From Butyricimonas muris (GTDB lineage: Bacteria > Bacteroidota > Bacteroidia > Bacteroidales > Marinifilaceae): DNA of 64,000 bases. Shown here in pieces: positions 1 to 9,314 of the stretch. The notes beneath the pieces were generated by a model. That model saw only the letters and a program-made list of their open reading frames with translations, did no database searches and was not told the DNA's origin. The stretch is from assembly GCF_046365375.1 (NCBI RefSeq), contig NZ_JBKEIT010000004.1:248001-312000 (forward strand), in the 5' to 3' direction. Position numbers and translations under genes: made by a program. The number at the start of each line of letters is the position of its first letter. The stretch's first letter is position 1.

Positions 1-1404
1 GCCAGTCAAGAGGTGGTGAAAGAAGTGAAAGGGGGGATGACGATTACCGCGTACGTGAATATTCTGGACCCAAGTTATTGGGAATATAAATATCCGGATT
101 TTATTATGGAGAATATACGTTATTTCCGTAATTATACCCGGTTCAAGCCGGATATTAAATTGAAAACGGTTTATTATTATGCAGAGCCGGATGAGGATAA
201 AAGGAAAGAAGATCGTGACGGTACGGTCACCCGGGCGAAAGCGATTCGGATTTGTGAACAGTATGACTTGGATAGCAATCGTTTAAAGACGAGGGAGGAG
301 ATTGATCAAATGGTTGACCTGTCAGAAGAGGGATACACGTTTATCCGTCAGATTGTCCGGGATAACGGGCAAAAAGACTGGTTGCGGACTTATAATGAAG
401 GTATTTCCCGACAACCGACGGAAGCGGAAATCACGGTGGCTTTCAAACGAATGGTGATGCCTTTGCCTAAAATCGGATTTGTTACGGGGCACACGGAGCG
501 AGGGATGTATGACAGGACTCCTTATGGCTATCAGTTTATTGCCAGTAACAGGAAAGTGCAGTTGTCCGTTTGGAATCAAGGGTTTGATGTCATGGAGATT
601 ACCTTGGAGCGGGAGGTGCCGGAAGATGTTGATATAATGATTATCGCGGATCCGAGAGATGTTTTTTCCGAAACGGAGGAAGCTGTTTTGCAGGCTTATC
701 TGGATCGGGGTGGGAATTTGTTCTTTTTGGGAGAACCCCGGCGGAGGGAAATGCAGAACCCGATGTTGCGGAAATTGTTCGGCGTGGAATTAACCCCGAT
801 GTTAGCACAGAATGATATTCGGAATAAAGCATTACCGTCTAATGTACTTTTCTGTTTGCCGACCGGGGAGGCTAAAAGGAAAATGTATTATTTGAACCGT
901 TCAAATCAGGTTATGCCCACGGCTGCGGGAGTGGAGCAAGTCGAGGATAAAGGGTATGATATGTTTCCGATCTTGCAGACCGATACGCTCACTCCTTGTT
1001 GGACGGAACTTGAAACGACCGACTTCGTGGATGATACTATTCGTTTTAATCCTTCAATAGGGGAGATTTCGAAAGAGTTTTCGACAGTTGTCGGGTTGAC
1101 GAGAATGGTCGCCGGAAAAGAGCAAAGAATAATTATATCCGGTGATGCGGATGTGTTTGCCAACAACGAGTTTACAGCCAAGAGAGGCGTATCTAATAAT
1201 AACACGTATTTGTTATTGGGAGGTTGTTACTGGATGTCTTACAATAAAGCCCCGATAGATGTTCGCCGTCCGAGAGCAAAGGATAACAGCGTATGTTTGT
1301 CGGTAAGAGGGTATTCAGTGATTCGTTGGGGTATCCGTTGGGGTATTCCCGTGCTCGTGGTGTTGGGAGGTATTTTCATGTGGGTGAGAAGAAAAAGCAG
1401 GTAA
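1..1404 (+). CDS. ABC-2 permease/GldG-like fusion protein, C-terminal part (5' end cut by window)
   Basis: Only the C-terminal 467 residues are present; the frame is open back to base 1, so the true start lies outside. The visible part aligns by eye along its whole length with the C-terminal half of the protein at 2360-4687 (shared TAYVN-LDP, DS-RLKT-EEI, ENGQK-type and GGNL-FLGEPRRRE-like stretches). It ends in one membrane helix and a basic tail (about 20 residues, FMWVRRKSR at the end). This region resembles the GldG/ABC auxiliary domain (PF09822 type), a periplasmic domain tethered by a final helix. By analogy with the downstream copy, the missing part should hold an ABC-2 membrane domain. 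It probably pairs with the ATPase at 1427 and the second permease. The substrate is unknown. Confidence 0.75.
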   Translation, partial: ASQEVVKEVKGGMTITAYVNILDPSYWEYKYPDFIMENIRYFRNYTRFKPDIKLKTVYYYAEPDEDKRKEDRDGTVTRAKAIRICEQYDLDSNRLKTREEIDQMVDLSEEGYTFIRQIVRDNGQKDWLRTYNEGISRQPTEAEITVAFKRMVMPLPKIGFVTGHTERGMYDRTPYGYQFIASNRKVQLSVWNQGFDVMEITLEREVPEDVDIMIIADPRDVFSETEEAVLQAYLDRGGNLFFLGEPRRREMQNPMLRKLFGVELTPMLAQNDIRNKALPSNVLFCLPTGEAKRKMYYLNRSNQVMPTAAGVEQVEDKGYDMFPILQTDTLTPCWTELETTDFVDDTIRFNPSIGEISKEFSTVVGLTRMVAGKEQRIIISGDADVFANNEFTAKRGVSNNNTYLLLGGCYWMSYNKAPIDVRRPRAKDNSVCLSVRGYSVIRWGIRWGIPVLVVLGGIFMWVRRKSR

Positions 1405-1426
1405 ATTAGTTTAATATTAAGGTGTT

Positions 1427-2353
1427 ATGGAAGATTGTATTGTAAAAGTAGAACATGTTTCTCATCGTTATACCGTGCAATGGGCTGTTAATGATATTAG
1501 TTTCGAGATACCCCGCAACGGGATATACGGGATGTTGGGTTCCAATGGGGCGGGCAAGTCTACTTTAATGAATATATTATGTGGAGTATTGCGCCAGACC
1601 AAGGGGGACGTGTTCATTAATGGCGTGAATATGCGTGAACATCCGATAGAGGCTAAAAAGCATATCGGTTTCATGCCTCAACAACCTCCTTTGTATAATG
1701 ACATAACGGTGGAAGAGTATTTATCTTACGCTGCCGATTTGCGGCATATACCGCAAAGGAAGGTGAAGGAAGCCGTGGAACGGGTGTTGGCCTTGTGTGA
1801 TATTACGCATTTCCGGAATCGGTTGATTAAAAATCTTTCCGGGGGATACCAGCAACGCGTGAGCATTGCTCAAGCTCTTGTTCATAAACCGGCTTTGGTG
1901 ATATTTGATGAACCGACGAATGGACTGGATCCCAATCAAATACTTGAAATCAGAAATTTGATCAAGACGATCGCTAAAGATTGTACGGTGATTCTTTCCA
2001 CTCATATCTTGAAAGAGATACAAGCTATTTGTGATCATATTTTGATGATTGGACAGGGGAAGTTAGTTTTTTCCGGTACCGTAGAGGAGTTTGATAATTA
2101 TATCGAGCCTGATACACTTTTAGTTACCCTTAGAAATGCACCCTCGGTAAGCGAGTTGTTAGAGATTGAAGGGGTGAAAGAGGTGGAAGAAATAGGGAGT
2201 GCTTCTTTCAGAATTTATTTTACCCAAGCTCAGGAGGTGATGGACCGATTGATTGCACGGAGTGCAACCCAACATTGGGCGATGACTGAAATCCGGTTGG
2301 AGAAGAGTTCTTTAGAGAGAATTTTTGCTGAATTGTCCCAAAGTGTTCAATAA
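1427..2353 (+). CDS. ABC transporter ATP-binding protein
   Basis: A 308-residue ABC ATPase. The Walker A motif reads GSNGAGKST near residue 40. The signature is NLSGGYQQRVSIAQAL, and the Walker B region VIFDEPTNGLDP is followed by the switch histidine in LSTHIL. The C-terminal ~90 residues form the extra domain typical of the CcmA/GldA-like exporter subfamily. It starts 22 bases after the upstream fusion permease and ends 6 bases before the next permease, so the three genes are almost certainly one transcript and one complex. It would energise export, or membrane assembly of the Gld type, by the two flanking permeases. Gliding itself is not implied, since no other gld genes are visible. Confidence 0.9.
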   Translation: MEDCIVKVEHVSHRYTVQWAVNDISFEIPRNGIYGMLGSNGAGKSTLMNILCGVLRQTKGDVFINGVNMREHPIEAKKHIGFMPQQPPLYNDITVEEYLSYAADLRHIPQRKVKEAVERVLALCDITHFRNRLIKNLSGGYQQRVSIAQALVHKPALVIFDEPTNGLDPNQILEIRNLIKTIAKDCTVILSTHILKEIQAICDHILMIGQGKLVFSGTVEEFDNYIEPDTLLVTLRNAPSVSELLEIEGVKEVEEIGSASFRIYFTQAQEVMDRLIARSATQHWAMTEIRLEKSSLERIFAELSQSVQ

Positions 2354-2359
2354 ATTAAA

Positions 2360-4687
2360 ATGTCAATTATGAAAATGATATGGAAAATAGCGAAAAAGGA
2401 ATTGCAGTTGTTATTCTTTTCGCCTGTCGCATGGTTTTTGTTGGTTGTATTCACGATTCAAGCGGGGATGGTTTTCGTGGGGAATTACCACAATTACATG
2501 AAAAGTAACGAGTTCGGGAGCGGAGTCCAATTTATGGTTTCTTTTTCTTTGTTCGTGAGAGCCTTGTGGGGGCAGGTTTCCGCTTACCTATACTTTTACA
2601 TCCCGTTGTTGACGATGGGGTTAGTCAGTAAGGAATTAAGTAGCGGATCAATCAAATTGCTGTACTCTTCTCCCGTGTCGAACACGCAGATTATCTTGGG
2701 AAAGTTTTTTTCGATGGTGGGATTCGCGTTTGTGATGTGCTTGATGTTAAGCGTTTACGTGATCGTGGCATGGTGTACCGTGCAGGACTTCGAGTGGGCG
2801 GTGGTTTTGACCGGTTTGCTCGGACTTTTTTTGTTGACGTGTACCTATGCCGCCGTGGGAATTTTTGTATCCAGTCTGACTTCTTATCAGTTTGTTGCGG
2901 CTGTCGGGACGTTTATCGTGTTGATGTTCTTGAGTTTGATCGGGGGATGGTGGCAAGAATATGATTTTGTTCGGGATGTCACCTACTGGTTGTGTATCAA
3001 CGGACGGGTAAACACGTTTATAATGGGTATGATATGTAGTGAAGATGTATTGTATTTCCCTTTGGTAACAGCTTTGTTTCTGGCATTGACAATCATTCGT
3101 TTAAATGCCGTGCGGCAAAAGATAAAGTTTTCGGTAACTATGGGGAAAAATATTGTTGTCATACTGATAGCATGCTTGTTGGGATATTTCTCTTCCCGTC
3201 CGAAATTAATGGCTTATTATGATACTTCTTCAACCAAATGGAATACGTTGACGGAGGAGAGCCTGCGTATTGTCGAACAATTGGATGGGGATCTGTTTAT
3301 CACGGCTTATGTCAACGTGCTGGACCCAAATTATTATAGTTACGCTTTTCCCCGTTTTATCCAACGGAACCGGAGGATTTTTGAACGTTATGAACGGTTT
3401 AAACCGGAGACAAAATTGAAAGTTATTTATTATTACGATACGATTACGGAGGCTGACGGGGGATGTCGTTTATTCAAGGAGAACAAGGGAAAGAGTATGT
3501 GGGAATTGGCTAAAAAAGTTTGTGAAGATACAGGTATGGATAGTACTCGTTTGAAGACTCCCGAGGAGATAAGAAAAATGCTGGATCTGACTGGTGAACG
3601 AACTTTTGTTTGGCAGATTGTTCGGGAGAACGGGCAAAAGACTTGGTTGCGTACGTTTGATGATCCGATGGATATATTCCCTCATGAATCGGAAATTAGT
3701 GCCGCTTTGAAACGGGTGGCTTCCCCGTTACCCAAGATCGGATTCGTGACAGGATACGGAATGCGTTCTATTTATGATTCTTCTCTGCGGGGGTATGATC
3801 GGTATTTTACGGTAAAATATGCCCGCTTGGGAATGATAAATCAAGGATTCGATGTGGAGGAAGTGGATTTGCATCAGGAGATCCCCGCGGATATCAATGT
3901 ATTGACCATAGCTGACATGCGGGAACCTTTTTCGGAAAAGGAATTGGGGGCATTGAAAAATTACGTGGATCGAGGTGGAAATTTATTTATTTTGGCAGAG
4001 CCCAGACGTCGCGAGGTGATGAATTTGTTTTTGAAGGATTTGTTTGGTGTCGAATTGACCGAAGGTGTGTTGGTACAACATCGGAAACCGGAACAACGTC
4101 CGGAAGAGTTGTTTTGTTTAATGACCGGGGAAGCGGCAACGTTAAGTTATCATTACGGTTCTTTGTCTTACGCGCTGATGCCGACAACGACCGGTATTGA
4201 GATGGTTGAACCGAAAGGATTTGTAATGACACCGATATTGAAAACGGACACGCTGGCGAACGAATTGAAAAAGAGAGAAAACCGATCATATCGAGTGTGG
4301 AATGAATTGGAGTCATTAAATTATGAAGATGAACCGTTGAAGTACAACCCGGCGGCGGGCGAGGTGGCTAAGGAATACTATACGGCAGTCGCTTTGTCCC
4401 GTAAACTGGGAGAACGGGAACAACGGGTGGTTATTATGGGAGATTCCGATTGTATCAGTAACGGAGACAGTCAACGTTGTGGTGGTGTGACTTTGTTACA
4501 TGGGACGTATCATTATCTTTCTCATAATGAGATGCCGGTAGATACCAGAAGATCAATGACGACCGATACGGTTGTTCATATTAATAAAACGAGTTTTAAA
4601 GTATTGAGGACAGGTCTGATGATTCTTTATCCTTTATTTTTCTTGGGGATGGGGCTTTTCTTTTGGATCAGAAGGAGGGGAAGATAG
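2360..4687 (+). CDS. ABC-2 permease fused to GldG-like domain
   Basis: 775 residues. Residues 1-260 carry about six hydrophobic helices of an ABC-2 permease (GldF-like, starting KKELQLLFFSPVAWFLL). A further helix near 275 is followed by a ~450-residue soluble region and a final helix with a basic tail (FFWIRRRGR). The soluble region matches the GldG/ABC auxiliary domain and is a clear paralog of the protein at 1-1404. In the gliding system GldF and GldG are separate proteins; here the two functions appear fused, and the fusion is duplicated around a single ATPase. An in-frame ATG at 2369 is an alternative start. Function beyond membrane export is not known. Confidence 0.85.
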   Translation: MSIMKMIWKIAKKELQLLFFSPVAWFLLVVFTIQAGMVFVGNYHNYMKSNEFGSGVQFMVSFSLFVRALWGQVSAYLYFYIPLLTMGLVSKELSSGSIKLLYSSPVSNTQIILGKFFSMVGFAFVMCLMLSVYVIVAWCTVQDFEWAVVLTGLLGLFLLTCTYAAVGIFVSSLTSYQFVAAVGTFIVLMFLSLIGGWWQEYDFVRDVTYWLCINGRVNTFIMGMICSEDVLYFPLVTALFLALTIIRLNAVRQKIKFSVTMGKNIVVILIACLLGYFSSRPKLMAYYDTSSTKWNTLTEESLRIVEQLDGDLFITAYVNVLDPNYYSYAFPRFIQRNRRIFERYERFKPETKLKVIYYYDTITEADGGCRLFKENKGKSMWELAKKVCEDTGMDSTRLKTPEEIRKMLDLTGERTFVWQIVRENGQKTWLRTFDDPMDIFPHESEISAALKRVASPLPKIGFVTGYGMRSIYDSSLRGYDRYFTVKYARLGMINQGFDVEEVDLHQEIPADINVLTIADMREPFSEKELGALKNYVDRGGNLFILAEPRRREVMNLFLKDLFGVELTEGVLVQHRKPEQRPEELFCLMTGEAATLSYHYGSLSYALMPTTTGIEMVEPKGFVMTPILKTDTLANELKKRENRSYRVWNELESLNYEDEPLKYNPAAGEVAKEYYTAVALSRKLGEREQRVVIMGDSDCISNGDSQRCGGVTLLHGTYHYLSHNEMPVDTRRSMTTDTVVHINKTSFKVLRTGLMILYPLFFLGMGLFFWIRRRGR

Positions 4688-4714
4688 TTTATGGATTCAT
4701 CGTATAAAAAATGA

Positions 4715-5845
4715 GTGTTTATGAGAGTGATATTTTTATTTATAATATGTTTTGTATCATTGGTCTGTCGCGGACAGGAGGAATTTACCATTTCCGGTAC
4801 GCTGAAAGGTTTTACCGATGGAAATATTTTTATTTTGAAACCCAACGGGAACGAGTGGGACACTCTGGCGGTTGCGAGAATGGAAAAAGGAAGTTTTGAG
4901 TTACGAGGGAAAGAGAGTGGCATAGCCATGGCAGATTTGGTGATCGCCGGACAAGGGGAACAGAAGTTTATGCTTGAAAAGGGGCAGTTTATTGTTCGTG
5001 GAGAGAAAGGGAATATAAGTATCGAAGGTGGGGAGGCTCAGAAATTGTATAACTGTTTTCAAGCAATTTCTTCGGCAATGACTCGGAAGGAAGATTTGCT
5101 GACTAAAAAATATTATGCCGCGAAAGAAAATAAAGATGAGAGGGTTATGAAACAGCTTCTGGATGATCTCGAGCAATTGCTCTTGGAGTGGCATATGAAG
5201 GAAAATGATTTGATTAAGGCAAATCCGGATGCTTACGTGTCGGCTTTTGTGATCTATACAGCGATGAATACGATGCATTTTGAGAATTTTATGCTTGTGT
5301 CATTGAAAAAACATTTGAATTACGAGTTGTTGCGGGAGAAATTTATGCTGTTGGGAGAACAAGGGAAAAAAACGGAATATGGAAGAATTGTTGCGGATTA
5401 TATCGCGGAACAGGAGCGGGTTGTGATAGGTGCGTTAGCCCCGGATTTTGAGATTACGACGCCGGACGGGGAGAGTATATCTCTTTATGCTTTGGACGGG
5501 AAAGTCAAGTTAATTGATTTTTGGGCTTCATGGTGTGGTCCTTGCAGGCAGGAGAATCCTAATGTCGTGAAAATTTATAATAAATTTCGAGGTAAGGGAT
5601 TAGAAATTCTGGGAATATCCTTGGATTCCGATAAAAAAGAGTGGACGGATGCAATTCGAAAGGATGGGTTGAGATGGAAACATGGGGCTGAGCTGAAAGG
5701 TTGGAAATCGTCAGTCGTGCAATTATATAAAGTGAGAAGTGTACCTTGTACGATCTTGTTGGATGAAAATAATCGGATTGTAGCCAAGAATTTACGAGGC
5801 AAAGAATTGGAAAAGAAAATAGAAGAGTTATTGAAAAACGAGTGA
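4715..5845 (+). CDS. TlpA-like thiol-disulfide protein with DUF4369 N-terminus
   Basis: 376 residues with a signal peptide (about 20 residues, ending near the cysteine of SLVCRGQ, possibly a lipoprotein). An N-terminal beta-rich DUF4369-like domain follows (FTISGTLKGFTDGNIFILK). The middle is a helical linker and the C-terminus a thioredoxin fold with WCGPC at residues 273-277. Such proteins work in the periplasm as thiol reductants or oxidants and are common in Bacteroidales. It lies 27 bases downstream of the GldG-like permease on the same strand, so it may belong to the exporter operon. Its redox partner is not evident. Confidence 0.9.
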   Translation: MFMRVIFLFIICFVSLVCRGQEEFTISGTLKGFTDGNIFILKPNGNEWDTLAVARMEKGSFELRGKESGIAMADLVIAGQGEQKFMLEKGQFIVRGEKGNISIEGGEAQKLYNCFQAISSAMTRKEDLLTKKYYAAKENKDERVMKQLLDDLEQLLLEWHMKENDLIKANPDAYVSAFVIYTAMNTMHFENFMLVSLKKHLNYELLREKFMLLGEQGKKTEYGRIVADYIAEQERVVIGALAPDFEITTPDGESISLYALDGKVKLIDFWASWCGPCRQENPNVVKIYNKFRGKGLEILGISLDSDKKEWTDAIRKDGLRWKHGAELKGWKSSVVQLYKVRSVPCTILLDENNRIVAKNLRGKELEKKIEELLKNE

Positions 5846-5862
5846 CAAGCATTCGTGCTTGT
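5845..5862 (+). other. Perfect small RNA hairpin after the thioredoxin gene
   Basis: A 7-bp perfect stem (ACAAGCA/TGCTTGT) closes a TTCG loop immediately after the stop codon. No T-run follows, so it is more likely an mRNA-processing or attenuation hairpin than a full terminator. It also overlaps a TTG at 5859, which argues against that codon as the start of the next gene. Confidence 0.4.
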
Positions 5863-5888
5863 GTAAGATAAACTTCAAAGATTTATTT

Positions 5889-7256
5889 ATGAGAATGTTA
5901 GATGATGTTTATTCACGTTTGAAAAGCGTGAAAAGAGGGGGTGTCGTGTTTTTAGCGTGCACGTGTATCCTTGTTTCGAGTACGTTGGACGGGATGTCAC
6001 AACGAAAGACATGGTCTTTGCGTGCATGTATCGAGCACGCCAGAGAGCATAATCTCCAAGTAGAGTATGCCCGGGTATCATTGGAAAATACTTTGGTCGA
6101 ATCTTCCCGGGCGAAAGCTCAACGTCTGCCGTCGCTTGATTTTTCTTCAACTCAAGGTTGGGGACACCAGAAAAAGGCGGGTACAAACGGGACGTTGAAA
6201 TCGTCAAGTGCCTACACTGGTAGTTACTCGCTGAACGGGAATATGACATTCTACCAAGGGGGGAAACTCTCCCGTTCCATCCGGCAGCAAGAGCTGTTGG
6301 AAAAAGCGGTGACACAAGATGTGCTTGTCGCCCAAAATGATATCGAGCTATCGGTGACGAAGGCGTACCTGCAAATCCTGTACGCGAACGAGACTTTAAA
6401 AACGGACAAGCAGACGCTGGAAAGCTCCGGTGAGCAACTGGCACGGTCGCAAGCCTTGCTTGATGCGGGTTCTATCAGCGCGAGCGATTTCGCGCAAATG
6501 GAAGCGCAGTATAGTAGTGACCGGTATCGGGTAGTACAAGCCGAGAACGATCTGGCTTTTTTCAAGTTGCAATTAAAGCAACTTTTAGAACTGGAACCGG
6601 AAGAGGAATTTGACGTCGTGTTCCCGGAACTGGAGGAGGAAAACGTGCTTGTCTTGATTCCCGGTCTTCAAGATGTTTACCGGGAAGCGTTACGGTTGAT
6701 GCCGGAGGTGAAAAGCAGCCAGTTGAACGTAGAGTCGGCAATCGTGGGTGAAAAGATAGCCCGGGGGGATTACTTGCCGAGTGTCTCTCTCTCGGCTTCC
6801 GTTTCCACCGGGCACGATTCCAAGGGTAGCGGTTCCTATTTCTCTCAAATAGACGATCGTTTGGTTGAGAACATCGGGATTAATATCAGTATCCCGATCA
6901 CGAACCGGAAGAAAGCCCGTTTGAATGTTTCAAAAGCAAGACTTCAAACCGAACAGTCACGTTTAGACGAGCAGAATACCCGTAAAAATTTGTTGCAAAC
7001 GGTGGAATCATTACATCAGGATGTTGTTGCCGCCCAAAGCCGGTACATGGCAGCCAACCAACGGGTAAAATCGGCTTACACGAGTTACCGGCAGGTACAG
7101 GAGGAATTTGATGCGGGGATGAAGAACCCGGTTGATTTGCTGGTGGAGAAGAACAATTACCTGTCCGCGTTGCAGGAACAGATACAAGCGAAATACCAAG
7201 CGGTTCTCGCTTTCAAGTTGTTGAATTTTTACAGGAATGAACCGATTGATATATAA
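5889..7256 (+). CDS. TolC-family outer membrane efflux protein
   Basis: About 455 residues from the ATG at 5889; an upstream TTG at 5859 sits in a hairpin and is less likely. A signal peptide (VVFLACTCILVSS...) precedes two repeats of the outer-membrane efflux family. The first begins SLRACIEHAREHNLQVEYARV, and the second half contains VSLSASVSTG and the usual long coiled-coil helices. It would form the trimeric outer-membrane channel of a tripartite pump whose adaptor and ABC subunits are encoded directly downstream. The gene order TolC, MacA, MacB ATPase, MacB permease is a common Bacteroidetes arrangement. Confidence 0.9.
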   Translation: MRMLDDVYSRLKSVKRGGVVFLACTCILVSSTLDGMSQRKTWSLRACIEHAREHNLQVEYARVSLENTLVESSRAKAQRLPSLDFSSTQGWGHQKKAGTNGTLKSSSAYTGSYSLNGNMTFYQGGKLSRSIRQQELLEKAVTQDVLVAQNDIELSVTKAYLQILYANETLKTDKQTLESSGEQLARSQALLDAGSISASDFAQMEAQYSSDRYRVVQAENDLAFFKLQLKQLLELEPEEEFDVVFPELEEENVLVLIPGLQDVYREALRLMPEVKSSQLNVESAIVGEKIARGDYLPSVSLSASVSTGHDSKGSGSYFSQIDDRLVENIGINISIPITNRKKARLNVSKARLQTEQSRLDEQNTRKNLLQTVESLHQDVVAAQSRYMAANQRVKSAYTSYRQVQEEFDAGMKNPVDLLVEKNNYLSALQEQIQAKYQAVLAFKLLNFYRNEPIDI

Positions 7257-7270
7257 TAAAATAATTGAAA

Positions 7271-8434
7271 ATGAAAAAGATAGTTGTAACAATAGTGATT
7301 GCCGTGGGGATTATTTTGTTGTTTTTCTCCTTTCGGCCGAGAGAGAAAGAAACGGTGAATTACGAGGTGTTCGAGGTTAAAAAAGGGGATATTCGTAATA
7401 CTGTTACTGCCACCGGTACGATAGAGCCGATCACGCAGGTAGAAGTCGGGACACAGGTTTCCGGCACGATAGCCCGTATTCTCGCGGATTATAATTCGGA
7501 AGTGAAAAAGGGACAGCTTATCGCTGAACTGGATAAAACCGTGCTGGAATCGGAATACGAGTCACAGTTGGCAACCCATTATTCCAACCAGAACGAGTAT
7601 GACTACCAGAAGAAAAATCACGAGCGTCTGGCGGGATTGCACGCCAAGAATCTGGTTAGCGATTCGGATTTTGAAACCTCTGAATACCAGTACGAGAAAG
7701 CCCGCCGGGCTTTGGAGAAATCTCGTTCTGATTTATTGAAAGCGAAGACGAACCTGAATTATTGCATGATATACTCGCCGATAGACGGGGTGGTTATTTC
7801 CCGAGCGGTGGACGAGGGGCAGACGGTGGCGGCGATGTTCAACACGCCGAAGTTATTCGTGATAGCGAATGATTTGCGAAAGATGCGGGTTATTGCCGAC
7901 GTTGACGAGGCTGATATCGGTCAGGTGAAAGAGGGGCAGAAAGTGATCTTCACCGTGGACGCCTTCCCGGACGAACATTTCGAGGGTTCCGTGACGCAGG
8001 TGCGTTTGGAACCGATCGTGACGTCGAACGTGGTTACTTACGAGGTGGTGATTGACGCGCCGAATCCGGATTTGAAGTTGAAACCGGGTTTGACGGCGAG
8101 TATCACGGTGTTAACGCACGAGAAAGCGGATGTTTTGATGATTCCCTTGCGTGCCTTGCGCTTCCAGCCGGAAGAAGAAACGGTGGAAATAGTGGTACAA
8201 GCCGGAACGGCAGGGAGAAAATCTGTTTGGATACAGACGGCCGAGGGATTAAAAAGTAAAAACGTGCTTACCGGGATTTCGGATGGAATTTACACGGAAG
8301 TCACGGAGGGTTTGCAAACGGGTGAGAAGGTGATTACCGGGATACATTTATCCGCTAAAGCAACTGAATCCATAAAGTCGAAGCCGGGTGGAAATCCCTT
8401 GATGCCTAACATGACCGGACAGCGGCCACATTAG
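7271..8434 (+). CDS. MacA-like periplasmic adaptor (membrane fusion protein)
   Basis: 387 residues from the ATG at 7271; a TTG two codons upstream is less likely. One N-terminal membrane anchor (VVTIVIAVGIILLFF) is followed by a barrel-sandwich half (VEVGTQVSGTIARILADYNSEVKKGQLIAELD). A coiled-coil hairpin spans roughly 90-160, then comes the second lipoyl half (NYCMIYSPIDGVVISRAVDEGQTV) and beta-barrel and membrane-proximal domains. It bridges the MacB-type ABC transporter to the TolC channel. It starts 14 bases after the TolC gene and shares its operon. Confidence 0.92.
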   Translation: MKKIVVTIVIAVGIILLFFSFRPREKETVNYEVFEVKKGDIRNTVTATGTIEPITQVEVGTQVSGTIARILADYNSEVKKGQLIAELDKTVLESEYESQLATHYSNQNEYDYQKKNHERLAGLHAKNLVSDSDFETSEYQYEKARRALEKSRSDLLKAKTNLNYCMIYSPIDGVVISRAVDEGQTVAAMFNTPKLFVIANDLRKMRVIADVDEADIGQVKEGQKVIFTVDAFPDEHFEGSVTQVRLEPIVTSNVVTYEVVIDAPNPDLKLKPGLTASITVLTHEKADVLMIPLRALRFQPEEETVEIVVQAGTAGRKSVWIQTAEGLKSKNVLTGISDGIYTEVTEGLQTGEKVITGIHLSAKATESIKSKPGGNPLMPNMTGQRPH

Positions 8435-8459
8435 TCGTATCTAATTGTATCATAGTTAT

Positions 8460-9212
8460 ATGAATCTACAAGTGAAAGATATAATCAAAATAGAAAATCT
8501 TTGTCGGGATTTCGAGGTGGGCTCGGAAACTGTACACGCCTTGAGAGAGGTATCTTTCTCGATTCGGGCGGGAGAATTCGTGACAATCATGGGAACAAGC
8601 GGCTCGGGCAAATCCACGTTGTTGAATATGCTGGGTTGTCTGGATATTCCCACGTCCGGCGAGTATTACTTGGACGGGAAGCCCGTGCGGGAAATGGGGA
8701 AAAATGACAGGGCTTCTTACAGGAACTTGAAAATAGGATTTATTTTTCAATCCTACAACCTGTTACCCAAGACTACGGCACTGGAAAACGTGGAATTACC
8801 CTTGTTGTATAACCCGTCCATTTCCAAACGGGTAAGAAAGGAAAAAGCGTTGAACGCCTTGAAAGCGGTAGGCCTGGAGAACCGGGTGAATCATCGCTCC
8901 AACCAGATGTCCGGGGGACAGCAACAACGGGTGGCAATCGCCCGTGCCATGGTGAACGATCCTGTTATTTTGCTTGCCGATGAGGCGACGGGTAACTTGG
9001 ATACCCGCACCTCGTACGAGATTCTGGCTTTATTCCAGCACCTGCACGCCGAGGGGAGAACGATTATCTTCGTGACGCATAACCCTGAAATAGCGGAGTT
9101 CAGTAGTCGCAACATATTACTCCGTGACGGTCGGGTTGTCGAGGACAAGAAAAACTCGAGAATCGGTTCCGCCCGGCAAGTGTTGGAGGCGTTACCCAAA
9201 GAAATTGATTAA
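8460..9212 (+). CDS. MacB/LolD-type ABC transporter ATPase
   Basis: 250 residues from ATG 8460. Walker A is GTSGSGKST, the Q-loop lies in IFQSYNLLP, the signature is MSGGQQQRVAIARAM and Walker B is ILLADEATGNLD. This is the MacB/LolD/FtsE subclass of mechanotransmission ABC proteins. In classical MacB the ATPase and permease are one polypeptide; here they are separate genes, as is usual in Bacteroidetes. A 102-base repeat-rich gap separates it from its permease. The substrate is unknown; antibiotics, peptides or lipoproteins would all fit the family. Confidence 0.93.
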   Translation: MNLQVKDIIKIENLCRDFEVGSETVHALREVSFSIRAGEFVTIMGTSGSGKSTLLNMLGCLDIPTSGEYYLDGKPVREMGKNDRASYRNLKIGFIFQSYNLLPKTTALENVELPLLYNPSISKRVRKEKALNALKAVGLENRVNHRSNQMSGGQQQRVAIARAMVNDPVILLADEATGNLDTRTSYEILALFQHLHAEGRTIIFVTHNPEIAEFSSRNILLRDGRVVEDKKNSRIGSARQVLEALPKEID

Positions 9213-9312
9213 TTCACGATTTATGAATTACGATTTACGATTAATAAAAGCGTTGGTTAGGGAGGATGATAATCATAAATCTGAAATCATAAATCATAAA
9301 TCTAAAATGAAT
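9213..9312. repeat. A/T-rich imperfect inverted repeat between MacB subunits
   Basis: The left part (9213-9243) carries repeated GATTTATGAATTACGATTTA-like units. The right part (9270-9310) carries the complementary AATCATAAATCTGAAATCAT-like units, so the gap can fold into a long imperfect hairpin. It resembles in design the repeats found between genes at 26-30 kb. No gene is visible here. Confidence 0.55.
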
Positions 9313-9314
9313 AG

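Noticed and set aside
5887..6444. 185-codon minus-strand frame inside the TolC-like gene
   Set aside because: It is antisense to a well-supported efflux gene and has no recognisable domain.
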